A stretch of DNA of 64,000 nt from Streptomyces sp. NBC_00461 (GCF_036013935.1 NZ_CP107902.1:7783001-7847000), one strand, 5' to 3'; shown: positions 8,848 to 17,819, counted from the first letter of the stretch. A program made the numbers and translations. Notes: generated from the sequence alone by a model not told the origin.

Positions 8848-9618
8848 TCAGCCCCTCTGCGGGACGACCTGGAAGTACACCGCGGTCATCACGAAGTTCG
8901 TCACGAACAGCAACATGAAGGTGATCACCACCGACTGGTTCACGGCGTCGCCCACACCCTTGGGACCGCCTTTCGCCGTAAGTCCCTTGTACGAGGCGAC
9001 GATTGCCGCGAGAGCCCCGAACACCAGCGCCTTGACCTCGGCCGCCCACAGGTCGGAGAGCTGGGCGAGGGTGGTGAAGGAGGCGAGGTAGGCGCCCGGA
9101 GTGCCGTTCTGCAGAACGACGTTGAAGAAGTAGCCGCCGGCGACACCGACCACCGACACCAGGCCGTTGAGCAGCACCGCCACGACCATGGACGCGAGTA
9201 CGCGCGGCACGACGAGCCGGTGGATGGGATCGATGCCCAGCACCTGCATCGCGTCGATCTCCTCGCGGATCTTCCGCGCCCCGAGGTCCGCGCAGATCGC
9301 CGTGCCGCCCGCGCCCGCGATCAGCAGTGCGGTGACGATCGGCGAGGCCTCGCGCAGCACCGCCAGCACGGACGCCGCCCCGGAGAAGGACTGGGCGCCG
9401 AGCTGCCGCGTGAGGCTGCCGATCTGCAGGGCGATGACCGCGCCGAAGGGAATGGACACGAGCGCGGTCGGCAGGATGGTGACGCTCGCGACGAACCAGG
9501 CCTGCTGGATGAACTCCCTGGCCTGGAACGGCCGTCGGGGCATCGTACGGACGACGTCCAGCGCCATCGCGAACAGGTTCCCCGACTGCCGCAGCGCTCC
9601 GGTCGGCGACACTCTCAT
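8848..9618 (-). CDS. yrbEA: YrbE/MlaE-family ABC permease (YrbEA)
   Basis: A 256-residue MlaE-family permease, paralogous to the next gene. The signature loop REASPIVTALLIAGAGGTAI and the coupling sequence ARKIREEIDAMQVLGIDP are intact, and about five membrane segments can be seen. Together the two YrbE proteins form the membrane channel of the Mce lipid transporter. ATG 9618 overlaps the stop of the ATPase gene by 4 bp. Confidence 0.9.
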   Translation of the reverse strand: MRVSPTGALRQSGNLFAMALDVVRTMPRRPFQAREFIQQAWFVASVTILPTALVSIPFGAVIALQIGSLTRQLGAQSFSGAASVLAVLREASPIVTALLIAGAGGTAICADLGARKIREEIDAMQVLGIDPIHRLVVPRVLASMVVAVLLNGLVSVVGVAGGYFFNVVLQNGTPGAYLASFTTLAQLSDLWAAEVKALVFGALAAIVASYKGLTAKGGPKGVGDAVNQSVVITFMLLFVTNFVMTAVYFQVVPQRG

Positions 9619-10556
9619 ACGTCCGCCACCGCCTTCCGGCGACGCAGCTCCGCCTCGCGCTCGGCGATCGCGTCCCAGCGGGGTGGGCGGAGGATGCCCG
9701 GCCCCGGCAGCAGGCGGGGAGTCAGAGCCTGGCTGCCGGGAGTCTGTGTGCGGTCACCCAGTTGCGCCAGCTCCTGCTCGACCTGGGCGGCATCCTTCTC
9801 CTCCGCCATGCCGATCGGGCCCTGCATCCGCCCGTTCAGGAACTGCCGCACGACCGGTTCGTCACTGGTCAGCAGCTCCTCGCGCGGTCCGAACATCACC
9901 AGTTCGCGCCGGAACAACAGCCCGATGTTGTCCGGTACTTGGCGCGCCGAGGCGATGTCGTGGGTGACGATCAGGAAGGTCGCGTCGATCTGGGCGTTGA
10001 GGTCGACGATGAGCTGGTTGAGATAGGCGACGCGGACGGGGTCGAGGCCGGAGTCGGGTTCGTCGAAGAGGATGATCTCGGGATCGAGGACGAGGGCCCG
10101 GGCGAGCCCGGCCCGCTTCCGCATCCCGCCGGATATCTCGCCGGGCAGCTTCCCCTCCGAACCGATCAGCCCGACCATGTCCATCTTCTCCAGCACGATG
10201 TGCCGGATCTGGCTCTCGGACCTGCGGGTGTGCTCGCGCAGCGGGAACGCGATGTTGTCGTAGAGATTCATCGAACCGAACAGCGCGCCGTCCTGGAACA
10301 GCACGCCGAACAGCTTCCGCACCTCGTAGAGCTCGTGCTCGCGGAGCCTCGTGATGTCCCGGCCCGCGACCTTCACGCTTCCGCGGTCCGGCTTCAGCAG
10401 CCCCACGAGCGTCTTGAGGAACACCGACTTGCCCGTGCCGGAGGGGCCGAGCAGGACCGAGACCTCCCCGGCGGGCAGCGTCAGCGAGACGTCCTGCCAG
10501 ATGACCTGGTGCCCGAAGGACTTGGTCAGCCCTTCCACACAGATCTCGACACCCAT
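9615..10556 (-). CDS. mceG: Mce transporter ATP-binding protein MceG (Mkl/MlaF family)
   Basis: A 313-residue ABC ATPase that powers the Mce system. It shows Walker A (GPSGTGKS, about 38-45), a Q-loop (VLFQDGALFGS), the ABC signature (ISGGMRKRAGLARAL), Walker B (IILFDEPDSGLDP) and the switch histidine (VTHD). It runs some 60 residues beyond the catalytic core, as in mycobacterial Mkl, where the tail is thought to bind the permeases. Here mceG heads the operon, whereas mycobacteria usually encode it elsewhere. A strong promoter candidate lies 38-70 bases upstream. Confidence 0.92.
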   Translation of the reverse strand: MGVEICVEGLTKSFGHQVIWQDVSLTLPAGEVSVLLGPSGTGKSVFLKTLVGLLKPDRGSVKVAGRDITRLREHELYEVRKLFGVLFQDGALFGSMNLYDNIAFPLREHTRRSESQIRHIVLEKMDMVGLIGSEGKLPGEISGGMRKRAGLARALVLDPEIILFDEPDSGLDPVRVAYLNQLIVDLNAQIDATFLIVTHDIASARQVPDNIGLLFRRELVMFGPREELLTSDEPVVRQFLNGRMQGPIGMAEEKDAAQVEQELAQLGDRTQTPGSQALTPRLLPGPGILRPPRWDAIAEREAELRRRKAVADV

Positions 10557-10593
10557 CCGTCACACCCTTCGGCCCGTGGAGCAGCTCCGACAT

Positions 10594-10626
10594 CTGCTCT
10601 ACGGGGAGGGACGGGGCGTCCGTCGC
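10594..10626 (-). promoter_or_regulatory. Candidate sigma-factor promoter of the mce operon (twin of 12993-13025)
   Basis: On the minus strand this reads GCGACGGACG, a 10-bp spacer, then CCCCGTAGAGCAG. The same two blocks with the same spacer occur upstream of the transglycosylase gene, while the spacers differ at 6 of 10 positions. The layout fits -35 and -10 elements of an alternative sigma factor, giving a leader of roughly 30 bases before ATG 10556. An A8 tract on this strand (10638-10645) lies just upstream and may act as an UP element. Confidence 0.7.
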
Positions 10627-10815
10627 GGCAGAAGGGATTTTTTTTCGGGCGTGGGAGGGGGAGAGCTCGGATCGCCTGTCCCGGCGGGCTCGGGAGCGCT
10701 CGCGCGGCGCATTGTTCTCGGGCGGGTCTGCGCGACCGGCTCGGGAAGGCCCGCGGGATCGGCTCGGGGGCCGCCGGATCGGTCCGTGCCGGTCCAGGGC
10801 CGGCTCGGGCCCGCT

Positions 10816-11820
10816 CTACGGGACCGACGGGAGTGCGCTCAGGGTCGGAGTGGGGAGGGAGACGGACGGAAGGGAGGGAACAGCCGAGTCGGCCGGCGTC
10901 GAAGGCAGGTCGGGCAGGTCCGTCACCTTCGGCAGCGCGGGAACCCCGGAGACCTTGGGCACCTGCGGGACCGCCGGCGCCGACACCTGCGGCAGGGGCG
11001 GCACGGACAGCGGTACGGCACGGGATCCGTCGCCGGACGAGCCGGCCGTCCGGGGAGTGGCCGTCGTGGCCGAGGGTTCGGGTGACCGCCGGGTGCGGGC
11101 CGTGCCGGTGGCCTCGGTCCGCAGGGCTCCCGCGCCGGGAGCCACCGACGGACGCGGCGCCGTCCTGGCACCGCCGCCCCCGTCCAGCGCATACGGCAGC
11201 ACCAGGCCCGCCACCGCCAGCGTCGCCGCCGTCGACGCGACCGCCACGGCCTGCGCCTTGCCGCCGGCCTTGAGGCGCCCCCGGCCCAGCAGGAAGAGAA
11301 GGAAACCGAGCGTCGCGGCGAGGGAGTTGCGCAGGGTCCGTCGGGCCCGGGCGAGCAGCGACTCGACCGTGCGGTAGCTGAGCCCCATCTTCACGGCGAC
11401 CTGGCCGACGTCCAGGTCCTCGGACTTCAGCCGCAGCGCCTCCGCCTGCCGGGCGGGCAGCTCACCGCTGCGCACCGCCAGCCACCTGGCTTCGGCCCGG
11501 TCGCACACCGCCTCCTCCACCGGCACCGGACCAGGCGCGATCAGCGTCGGGCTGACGCGGACCTCGGCCTCGCGGTTGACCTGGCGGTACCGGTCGACGC
11601 ACAGCCGCATGGTCACCGTCGTCAGCCACGCACCGAGCCGCTCGTCGTCCAGATCGGGCCGTTCCGCGGCGCGCAGCATCGCCTCGTGCACGGCGTCCTC
11701 GGCGTCCTCCCGGCTCATCGACCTGCGCCGGGCCACCTTGAGCAGCTGCTCGCGGTGGCTCCACATACGCTGCCAACGCTCGTCTGCGGCTTCCATATCC
11801 GCAGGCATCTCCGTCGCCAT
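10816..11820 (-). CDS. Sigma-70-type factor with C-terminal membrane segment and proline-rich tail
   Basis: A 334-residue protein. Residues about 20-80 form sigma region 2 (DAEDAVHEAMLRAAE, then LGAWLTTVTMRLCVDRYRQ). Residues about 110-165 form region 4 with a helix-turn-helix (DVGQVAVKMGLSYRTVESLLARAR). A short hydrophobic stretch (167-178) and a stronger helix (191-212) follow, then about 120 residues rich in Pro, Ser, Val and Leu (VPALPKVTDLPDLPSTP) that probably lie outside the cell. No anti-sigma gene is adjacent; the membrane tail may take over sensing, which is inference. It sits between two targets carrying an identical promoter. The 259 bases downstream (10557-10815) hold that mce promoter and no gene. 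Confidence 0.85.
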   Translation of the reverse strand: MATEMPADMEAADERWQRMWSHREQLLKVARRRSMSREDAEDAVHEAMLRAAERPDLDDERLGAWLTTVTMRLCVDRYRQVNREAEVRVSPTLIAPGPVPVEEAVCDRAEARWLAVRSGELPARQAEALRLKSEDLDVGQVAVKMGLSYRTVESLLARARRTLRNSLAATLGFLLFLLGRGRLKAGGKAQAVAVASTAATLAVAGLVLPYALDGGGGARTAPRPSVAPGAGALRTEATGTARTRRSPEPSATTATPRTAGSSGDGSRAVPLSVPPLPQVSAPAVPQVPKVSGVPALPKVTDLPDLPSTPADSAVPSLPSVSLPTPTLSALPSVP

Positions 11821-11943
11821 GAGGGCCCCTTCGCGCTCACCCGCCGGACAGGCCCTGGTCCCGGACCGGCGGGTGGCGACATTACCGCCGGGTAGCAGCG
11901 GTTGTGGAGGGGGCGGCGGTCATCGAGTCCGCGCCGTTACTGG

Positions 11944-12960
11944 TCAGAGGCCGGTGCTGGGGAGCACGTCACCGACGGGAAGTTCGATGCTCGGGGTGGG
12001 TACGGGCGCGACGGGTTCCGACGATGTCCCGGGCGCCGAAGGGGAGTTGGAGGGCGTCGCGGAGGCCGGCGCGGGGGACGGGGAGGCGCCGGAACGAGGC
12101 GTCGGCGTCGGCTTCGCCGTGGATTTCGGATGCGCAGACTTCGGGCGCTTCGAGGGCCGCGAGGTCGCCTCCACGGGGCCGGAGCCGGAGCCGTGGCCGT
12201 CCGGCACCACCCGATGCCCCTCCAGGAAGTACCCGTACCAGGCCCGCACCGTCCGCAGATACACCGCCGAGTGGTTGTAGCCGAGGATCGCCGCGTCCAG
12301 CCCGGCGGCCTCGGACAGATCACGCCCGCCCGCACACAGATACCGCCCCGCGGCGAGCGCCGCGTCGAACACGTTGCCCGGGACCGCCCGCCCGTCGCCG
12401 TTCCCGTCCGCACCCCACCGCGCCCACGTCGACGGGATGAACTGCATCGGCCCCACCGCCCGGTCGTACACCGCGTCCCCGTCGTACGCACCACCGTCGG
12501 TGTCCCGTACGACGGCGAAGGCGCCGCCGTCGAGCCTGGGACCGAGGATCGGCGTCACCGTCGTGCCGTCGGCGGTGACCCGGCCGCCGTCCGCCTGGCC
12601 CGACTCCACCCGGCCGATCGCGGCCAGCAGCTGCCAGCGCAGTCCGCAGCCGGGCGCGGTGCGCGCGAGTTCCGCCTCCGCGTGCCGGTAGGCGGCGAAG
12701 ACGGTGGCGGGCACCGTGCCGCCGGCCGCCGATGCCGTGCCCGTTCCCGCGTCCGCACCCTTGTGCCTGCGCGTGAGCGGCGGGAGATCGGTGCGGTACG
12801 GAGTGTCACCGGACACGCTGGGACCGTGCTCGGCGGTCTCCCGGGCCGGCACGGAGGCCCGCGCCTCGGCCGCCCCCGGTGCCTGCGACGCGGTCAGCGC
12901 CGCCATCGCCGCCGCCGCGACCGCCGTACCCCTGACACGTCTGACCCTCTGCCCTGCCAC
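11944..12960 (-). CDS. Secreted lytic murein transglycosylase
   Basis: A 338-residue exported cell-wall enzyme that should cleave the glycan strand of peptidoglycan, forming anhydro-muramic ends. A signal sequence (residues about 1-33, AVAAAAMAALTASQAPGAAEA) is followed by a linker and a transglycosylase domain (about 85-245). The catalytic glutamate is likely in LLAAIGRVESGQADGG, with the supporting motifs VGPMQFIPSTW and ILGYNHSAVYLRTV typical of the MltB/SLT-like actinobacterial group. The last 90 residues are Pro/Ser/Thr-rich. It has its own promoter candidate, shared in sequence with the mce operon, so it is probably co-regulated with it. Confidence 0.85.
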   Translation of the reverse strand: MAGQRVRRVRGTAVAAAAMAALTASQAPGAAEARASVPARETAEHGPSVSGDTPYRTDLPPLTRRHKGADAGTGTASAAGGTVPATVFAAYRHAEAELARTAPGCGLRWQLLAAIGRVESGQADGGRVTADGTTVTPILGPRLDGGAFAVVRDTDGGAYDGDAVYDRAVGPMQFIPSTWARWGADGNGDGRAVPGNVFDAALAAGRYLCAGGRDLSEAAGLDAAILGYNHSAVYLRTVRAWYGYFLEGHRVVPDGHGSGSGPVEATSRPSKRPKSAHPKSTAKPTPTPRSGASPSPAPASATPSNSPSAPGTSSEPVAPVPTPSIELPVGDVLPSTGL

Positions 12961-12992
12961 GTCCTGTTCCCCTCCCTGTGAGCTGCTCTCGA

Positions 12993-13025
12993 CTGCTCTA
13001 CGGGGACGGGCGGCACGTCCGTCGC
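12993..13025 (-). promoter_or_regulatory. Candidate sigma-factor promoter of the transglycosylase gene (twin of 10594-10626)
   Basis: On the minus strand: GCGACGGACG, a 10-bp spacer, CCCCGTAGAGCAG, identical in both blocks to the mceG site. It ends 33 bases before ATG 12960, against 38 for mceG. A GGGAGGGG Shine-Dalgarno-like stretch lies between it and the start. Confidence 0.7.
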
Positions 13026-13043
13026 TGCGCCTACCCTGAAGGC

Positions 13044-13124
13044 GTGGCCCGGTCCAACGACGAGGTCGCCGCGCTGCTGCAGGAGTACGCGGACCTGATC
13101 TCGATCACCGGCGGAGACGCGGAT
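13044..13124 (+). pseudogene. 5' fragment of a DNA polymerase X-like gene
   Basis: From GTG 13044 the frame reads ARSNDEVAALLQEYADLIS, ending in ITGGDA, which matches the start of bacterial PHP/PolX family DNA polymerases as I recall them. The similarity stops abruptly at about residue 27, where an intact gene would continue with FxARAYEKAAR. The frame then runs on without sense into the next gene. This is a remnant, not a working polymerase. Confidence 0.55.
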
Positions 13125-13126
13125 GG

Positions 13127-13465
13127 GTGGACCTGCAACGCGACCTGTGGATCCTCGTGTTCGCCACCCACCCGGACCACGCGATCACCCTGTTTCACGA
13201 CCAAGCCGAGAACTTGGCCGACCCGACGCTACGGCAGCTCTTCCTCGCCTACGACCACGCGCACGACCTCGACCCCGACGACCCCCGCATCGACGACCTC
13301 GCCCGACGGATCGCCGAGGCACATCGGGAACGCTACGGACCCGACGAAGCGCCCCAGCTGGATACAGCCTCCGAGATCCCGGCGCTCATCCAGGGCACGG
13401 TCAACGCCTCGTCCCCGGCATGGCATCGACTCGGCACACTCATTCGCGCACAACTGGACGCGTGA
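13127..13465 (+). CDS. Hypothetical protein, possibly the C-terminal part of a MerR-type regulator
   Basis: A 112-residue helical, acidic protein from GTG 13127. The pattern LADPTLRQLFLAYDHAHDLDPDDPRIDDLA resembles the effector-binding helical domain behind the DNA-binding part of MerR/TipA-like regulators, but no helix-turn-helix is present. Because it abuts a PolX 5' fragment and has no clear ribosome-binding site, it may be a truncated gene rescued by fusion. Function unknown. The 123 bases after it (13466-13588) hold nothing recognisable. Confidence 0.4.
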   Translation: MDLQRDLWILVFATHPDHAITLFHDQAENLADPTLRQLFLAYDHAHDLDPDDPRIDDLARRIAEAHRERYGPDEAPQLDTASEIPALIQGTVNASSPAWHRLGTLIRAQLDA

Positions 13466-13588
13466 CTGGGCGGCGTTGCGCCGGCCCACCCCGAGCCCAT
13501 CCTCGCCGAGCAGCTGAGCCGCCCCGACGCCTCGGTGTGGAACGACTGAACCACGGCGAACGGTGGAGACCACGGTGTTCTCGCGATA

Positions 13589-14107
13589 TCAGGAAAGTCC
13601 CGATTCCCGTAGGACCGCCTGTGCTGTCTCGTCGTCGATGCGCCGGCCCAGTCGGTCGAGGACGTCCGCTCCGTGGCGGAGCGTTCCGCGTTCCAGGGAG
13701 CGGCGGACGCCCGTGTCGAGTTCGTGCCAGAGCAGGGGGTTGTCGGCGAGGGTCCGGGGGTCGAGTTCCAGGCTGTGGCCGTGGACGTCCCGTAGGACCA
13801 GGTGGGAGGAGATGCCGTCGTACTGCCGTACGGCTGCCAGCGCGTCCGTGTGGACCATGTGCCGGCGCCAGGGGGTGCGCACCGTCAGCCAGCCGGGGCC
13901 CGCACTCACCCGCTGCGGCAGGAGGACGACGCATACGGCGGCCGACATGGTGACCCAGAGCAGGGCGCGGAGCGGCGTCAGACTTCCCGCGTCCCAGTCG
14001 ACCAGAAGGCTCATGGTGCAGAACAGCAGGGCGCAGCTCATCGCCAGCCGGGCGCTGCCACGCCAGTGGCGGTCGCCGGCCGACCCCGCCGGTCCGCTCT
14101 TTCGCAT
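13589..14107 (-). CDS. Conserved membrane protein of unknown function, paralogue of 28732-29289
   Basis: A 172-residue protein with two neighbouring membrane helices (about 22-60), separated by a short loop with VDWDAGSLTPLRALLW, then a soluble domain. It aligns by eye along its whole length with the protein at 28732-29289: shared blocks include PQRVSAGPGWL, YDGISSHLVLRDVHG, LADNPLLWHELD and the ending DDETAQAVLRESGL. The soluble part may be a PH-like beta fold. Both copies lie next to an APC-type transporter and have a half-site array 43-44 bases before the start, so a link with potassium transport is likely by context. Confidence 0.7.
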   Translation of the reverse strand: MRKSGPAGSAGDRHWRGSARLAMSCALLFCTMSLLVDWDAGSLTPLRALLWVTMSAAVCVVLLPQRVSAGPGWLTVRTPWRRHMVHTDALAAVRQYDGISSHLVLRDVHGHSLELDPRTLADNPLLWHELDTGVRRSLERGTLRHGADVLDRLGRRIDDETAQAVLRESGLS

Positions 14108-14150
14108 GACGCTGACGCTAGGTGCGTGTACGCATCTGAGCGACCGGCGC

Positions 14151-14198
14151 TGACGGGCCCCTGACGGCGTACCGGCGAATCTTGACGGGATCCTTACG
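14151..14198 (-). promoter_or_regulatory. Four-half-site regulatory array (11-21-11), probable KdpE-type operator
   Basis: TGACG-type half-sites (reverse complement of the GTCA core) start at 14151, 14162, 14183 and 14194 (TTACG), spacing 11-21-11. The nearest site is 44 bases before ATG 14107. The same geometry occurs before seven other transcription units in this window. Confidence 0.7.
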
Positions 14199-14210
14199 GC
14201 GACGGGTCGT

Positions 14211-16163
14211 TCAGCCGGTGTGGACGCGCGGGCGGCGGGCTCGGTCGGGTTCCGCCTCGCGCAGGACCTCGCGGGTGACCGGGGCGACCTCGCCCTGACC
14301 GAAGAGGAAGAAGCGCAGGAAGTTGGCGAAGGGGCCGCCCTCGGTCCACTCGAAGTACATGTGCGGGATGCAGCCCGTCGTGTCGCGGACGTGGAGGAGG
14401 AGGGCGGCGAGGGCGTTGGGGATGGAGGAGGACTCCAGGGTCAGTACCCGGTAGCGGTTGTGCAGGACCTCGCCGCGCACGGTGAGATCCGCCTCGAACT
14501 CGGAGGGGTCGGTGACCGTCACCTCGACGAAGACGAAGTCCTCCTGCTCGGGGAGATCGTTGTCGTTGCGGATCTGTTCGATCTTGTCCCGGTACTTGGC
14601 CTTGTCGCGCCGGTCGGGCTCGTTGGCGAGGAAACGGATCTTGCGGCTGGCAATGTCCCGGACGAATCGTTCCGCCATGTCGTCGAGCGTCACGCTGGTG
14701 ACGCGCAGCTCGAAGGCGCGGGCCAGCCGGGAGAGCAGGGAGACCAGGATGATGCCGGCGATGAAGCAGGCGCCGATCTTCACGCCGTCGGGGCGCTCGA
14801 CGACGTTTGCCCCGGTGACGTACAGGAGGACCGCCGAGACGGTGGCGAAGCCGATGGTCCAGCCCCGCTGGTGGGCGCGGCGGGCGGCGATGGTCACGGC
14901 GATCGCGGCCGAGGACATCAGCACCAGGACGCCGGTGGCGTAGGCGCCGCCCTGGGCGTCGACGTTGGCGTTGAAGAGCCAGGTGACCAGGAAGCCGATC
15001 AGGGTGAAGACGATCACCATCGGGCGCACGGCGCGGGCCCAGTGCGGGGCCATGCCGTAGCGGGGCAGGTAGCGCGGCATCAGGTTGAGCAGTCCGGCCA
15101 TGGCGGAGGCGCCGGCGAACCACAGGATCGCGATGGTCGAGACGTCGTAGACCGTGCCGAAGGCGCCGCCCAGGTACTCGTGCGCCAGATAGGCCAGGGC
15201 GCGGCCGTTGGCCTTACCGCCGGGCTCGAACTCCTTCTCCGGGATCAGCCATGTGGTGATGAAGCTGGTCGCGATCAGGAAGACGCTCATGATGGTCGCG
15301 GCGGACGTGAGCAGTTTCTTGGTGTCGCGGATACGCCCCTTGGGGCTCTCCTCCGTGTCGCTGTTGTCGCCCTTCACATGGGGCATGACGGCGACGCCGG
15401 TCTCGAAGCCGGACAGGCCGAGTGCCAGCTTGGGGAAGACCAGCAGGGACACACCGATCATCGCGAACACGTTTCCGTGCTCGGCTGTCAAAGCGCTCGA
15501 CCAGTCGGTAACCACATGGCCCGCGGCGCCGACGTGCCACAGGCCGACGATGACGACCACGACATTCAGCGCGAGGTAGACGCCCACGAGGACGACCGCG
15601 ACGCCGATGGCCTCCAGGAAGCCCTTGAGGAACACCGCCCCGAGGAGGGCGACGAGGATGAGCGTGATCAGCATCTGCTTGTCGTGCAGGGTGCTGGTCA
15701 GGTGCGGGTTCTCGACCAGGTGGGTTGAGGCGTCGGCGGCCGACAGGGTGATGGTGATCAGGAAGTCGGTCGCCGCGAACCCGAGCAGGGTGAGGACGAA
15801 CAGCTTGCCCTTCCAGAAGGACAGCAGCCGCTCCAGCATCGCGATGGAGCCCTCGCCGTGGGGGCTCTCCTCGGCCACCCGACGGTAGACCGGCAGGGCG
15901 CCGGCCAGCGTGACCACGACGAGCACGATGGTCGCGATCGGGGAGAGCAGTCCTGCCGCGAGGGCCGCGATGCCGGGCTGGTAGCCGAGAGTGGAGAAGT
16001 AGTCCACACCGGTCAGGCACATCACGCGCCACCAGCGCTGACCCTTGTGCGGGGGCTCCGGCTCGGCATGGGGCCCCGTGTGGCCGCCGGTCTTGCCCAT
16101 GTCGGACAGGCCCTCCAGCATCCACGCACGCAGACGTGGCGGTGGGCGTTCGGCAGTGACCAT
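14211..16163 (-). CDS. APC-superfamily permease with cytosolic C-terminal domain
   Basis: A 650-residue transporter with about 12 membrane helices (residues about 48-490) and a 150-residue soluble C-terminus. The N-terminal [20 protein letters not shown] segment is a typical unwound TM1 substrate site of APC transporters. These proteins are usually annotated as amino-acid permeases, but this subgroup also contains potassium importers. The location, beside genes sharing the Kdp-type array, favours an ion role here; the substrate is not settled. ATG 16163 is preceded by AGGAG at 9 bases. The upstream 200 bases (16164-16363) hold only a degenerate half-site pair. Confidence 0.75.
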   Translation of the reverse strand: MVTAERPPPRLRAWMLEGLSDMGKTGGHTGPHAEPEPPHKGQRWWRVMCLTGVDYFSTLGYQPGIAALAAGLLSPIATIVLVVVTLAGALPVYRRVAEESPHGEGSIAMLERLLSFWKGKLFVLTLLGFAATDFLITITLSAADASTHLVENPHLTSTLHDKQMLITLILVALLGAVFLKGFLEAIGVAVVLVGVYLALNVVVVIVGLWHVGAAGHVVTDWSSALTAEHGNVFAMIGVSLLVFPKLALGLSGFETGVAVMPHVKGDNSDTEESPKGRIRDTKKLLTSAATIMSVFLIATSFITTWLIPEKEFEPGGKANGRALAYLAHEYLGGAFGTVYDVSTIAILWFAGASAMAGLLNLMPRYLPRYGMAPHWARAVRPMVIVFTLIGFLVTWLFNANVDAQGGAYATGVLVLMSSAAIAVTIAARRAHQRGWTIGFATVSAVLLYVTGANVVERPDGVKIGACFIAGIILVSLLSRLARAFELRVTSVTLDDMAERFVRDIASRKIRFLANEPDRRDKAKYRDKIEQIRNDNDLPEQEDFVFVEVTVTDPSEFEADLTVRGEVLHNRYRVLTLESSSIPNALAALLLHVRDTTGCIPHMYFEWTEGGPFANFLRFFLFGQGEVAPVTREVLREAEPDRARRPRVHTG

Positions 16164-16274
16164 CGGCGTGCTCCTGGTGCGCGGCTCAGTGTGGGGGACC
16201 GGCCATCACGCGGACGGCGGCACCAGCGTAAGCAGAGAGTGACGCCTGGTCCTACGGGAGAGTGCTCCAAGCGC

Positions 16275-16290
16275 GTTAGGACTCCGTTAA
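16275..16290 (+). promoter_or_regulatory. Degenerate half-site pair upstream of the APC permease
   Basis: GTTAGGACTCCGTTAAGG matches the pair consensus (GTCAAGGTCCCGTCAA) at most positions, with half-sites 11 bp apart at 16275 and 16286. The second pair seen elsewhere is not evident, and the orientation is opposite to the gene, so this is a weak call. Confidence 0.35.
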
Positions 16291-16363
16291 GGGCGGTCGG
16301 GTGCGGCGGCCGGGCGGAGCCATTCAAGACGGTTCCGTCCGGCCGCCGGATGGGCGTCAGGGC

Positions 16364-17704
16364 TCAGCGGGTGGCGGCGGTGGCTCGCCGGGCCGCGCGT
16401 ATGCAGGTGTCGAGGATGTCGACCGCGCTGTCGACGTCGTCGTCGCTGTGGTCCGCCATGGCCTGCATGCGGAAGCGGGCCGCGTCGGAGGCGACGGCAG
16501 GTTGCTCGACGAGGTGGGCGATGAGGCCGGCGCGGGCGATGAGGCCGGAGGCCGTGCGGCCGGTGGGGGTGTCGCCGATGAGGACCGGGACGACTGGGCA
16601 GACCACGTCGCCCATGACCTCCAGGCCGCGGGCTGTCAGACCCTCGCGCAGCCGGGTGGCGACGGCTGCGACCGCCGCCCGGCGCCGGGAGCCCTCGGGT
16701 GAGGTCACGATGCCCAGGGACGCGAGGGCCACCGCGGTCTGTACGGGGGTGATGGCGCTGGAGAAGGTCTGTGGGCCGCCGAACATCCGCACGTACTCCC
16801 GCGCGGACGCCGAAGGAGTGGCCAGGAAGCCGCCGGTGGTGGCGAAGGTCTTGGAGAAGGCGCCGACCACGAAGTCGACCTCGCCGAGGATGCCGTGCAC
16901 CTCCAGCTGGCCGCCGCCGAACTCGCCCATGGCACCGAAGTCATGGGCGACGTCGACCATCAGCTGTGCGCCGTATTCGCGGCAGATGCCGAGTAGTTCG
17001 GCCAGCTGCGGGGTGTCGGAGTCCATGGAGAACACGCCCTCGGTGACGACGAGGACGGCATTCGTGGTGTCGGTGGCACGGATGCCCGCGAGGTGGCGCC
17101 GTACGGCGTCGTTGTCGAGGTGGCGGAAGAACTCCACGGTCGCGCCGCTGGCGGCGGCGCCCTGGCGCAGGGAGTCGTGGGAGAGCTTGTCGAGCAGGAT
17201 GTGGTCGCGGCGGTGCATCAGGGCCCGGATGGTGCCGAAGCCGGATGCCCAGCCGGTGGGGAAGAGGGCGACGTGGTTGGTGCGCAGGGCCTCGGCCAGC
17301 CCGGTCTCCAGCGCCTGGCTGATCGGGGTCGCGCCGCCCAGGGCCGGGGAGCCGGCGGTGAGCGGACCGTAGTCGCGCAGGGCCTGGTGGGCGGCGTCGA
17401 GGACGGTGGGGTGGCCGGTGAGCGAAAGGTAGTCCTGGCCGCCGAAGTTGGGTCCCTCGGTGATCACGCCGGCGTCGGAGACGACGGTGGCGCGGGTGGT
17501 CAGGGCGGTGTCGTAGCGGCGGAAGTACGGCCACAGGTCCGCCTGTTGGCGGTCGAGCTGCCAGGCGAGGTAGGCGTCGTTCCGGTTGGTGAGATCGGGT
17601 CCGGACACCGTGCGGAACCGCATGATGTCCTTCTCGCGGGCATCGGCCTGCCGGCCGTCGTCCGGCCCGGCCTGTGTGGGGGTGGCGGGCACTGTGGTCG
17701 TCAT
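16364..17704 (-). CDS. PLP-dependent alpha-oxoamine synthase family enzyme
   Basis: A 446-residue fold-type I pyridoxal-phosphate enzyme related to 5-aminolevulinate synthase, KBL and serine palmitoyltransferase, which condense an amino acid with an acyl-CoA. The cofactor lysine is in AFSKTFATTGGF, the PLP-contacting Asp and His in VDVAHDFGAMGE, and the His-Asp-Ser of HDSLRQGA is present. The N-terminal 50 residues are an extension. I start at ATG 17704; longer upstream frames lack support. Its promoter carries a full half-site array, so it seems to belong to the potassium/osmotic regulon. With the reductase-like gene at 18088-18900 a sphingoid-type pathway is conceivable but unproven. Confidence 0.8.
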   Translation of the reverse strand: MTTTVPATPTQAGPDDGRQADAREKDIMRFRTVSGPDLTNRNDAYLAWQLDRQQADLWPYFRRYDTALTTRATVVSDAGVITEGPNFGGQDYLSLTGHPTVLDAAHQALRDYGPLTAGSPALGGATPISQALETGLAEALRTNHVALFPTGWASGFGTIRALMHRRDHILLDKLSHDSLRQGAAASGATVEFFRHLDNDAVRRHLAGIRATDTTNAVLVVTEGVFSMDSDTPQLAELLGICREYGAQLMVDVAHDFGAMGEFGGGQLEVHGILGEVDFVVGAFSKTFATTGGFLATPSASAREYVRMFGGPQTFSSAITPVQTAVALASLGIVTSPEGSRRRAAVAAVATRLREGLTARGLEVMGDVVCPVVPVLIGDTPTGRTASGLIARAGLIAHLVEQPAVASDAARFRMQAMADHSDDDVDSAVDILDTCIRAARRATAATR

Positions 17705-17819
17705 TTTCTGCGTCGTCTCCTGTGAAGAGGGAGGTGCGGGCCCTCGCCCGGGCGGATCTCGCCGGGTCGGTGGGCCTGCGGCGACGCTACGGCGCCGAGC
17801 CTGGTGACCGGGTCCGTGC

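Noticed and set aside
8179..10026. Long plus-strand frame across the yrbE and mceG genes
   Set aside because: Composition is that of a reverse-strand shadow (Gly/His/Gln-rich) and the minus strand holds three recognised transporter genes.
10638..10645. T8 run as a rho-independent terminator
   Set aside because: No stable stem directly precedes it on the plus strand; on the minus strand it lies just upstream of the mce promoter and fits an UP element better.
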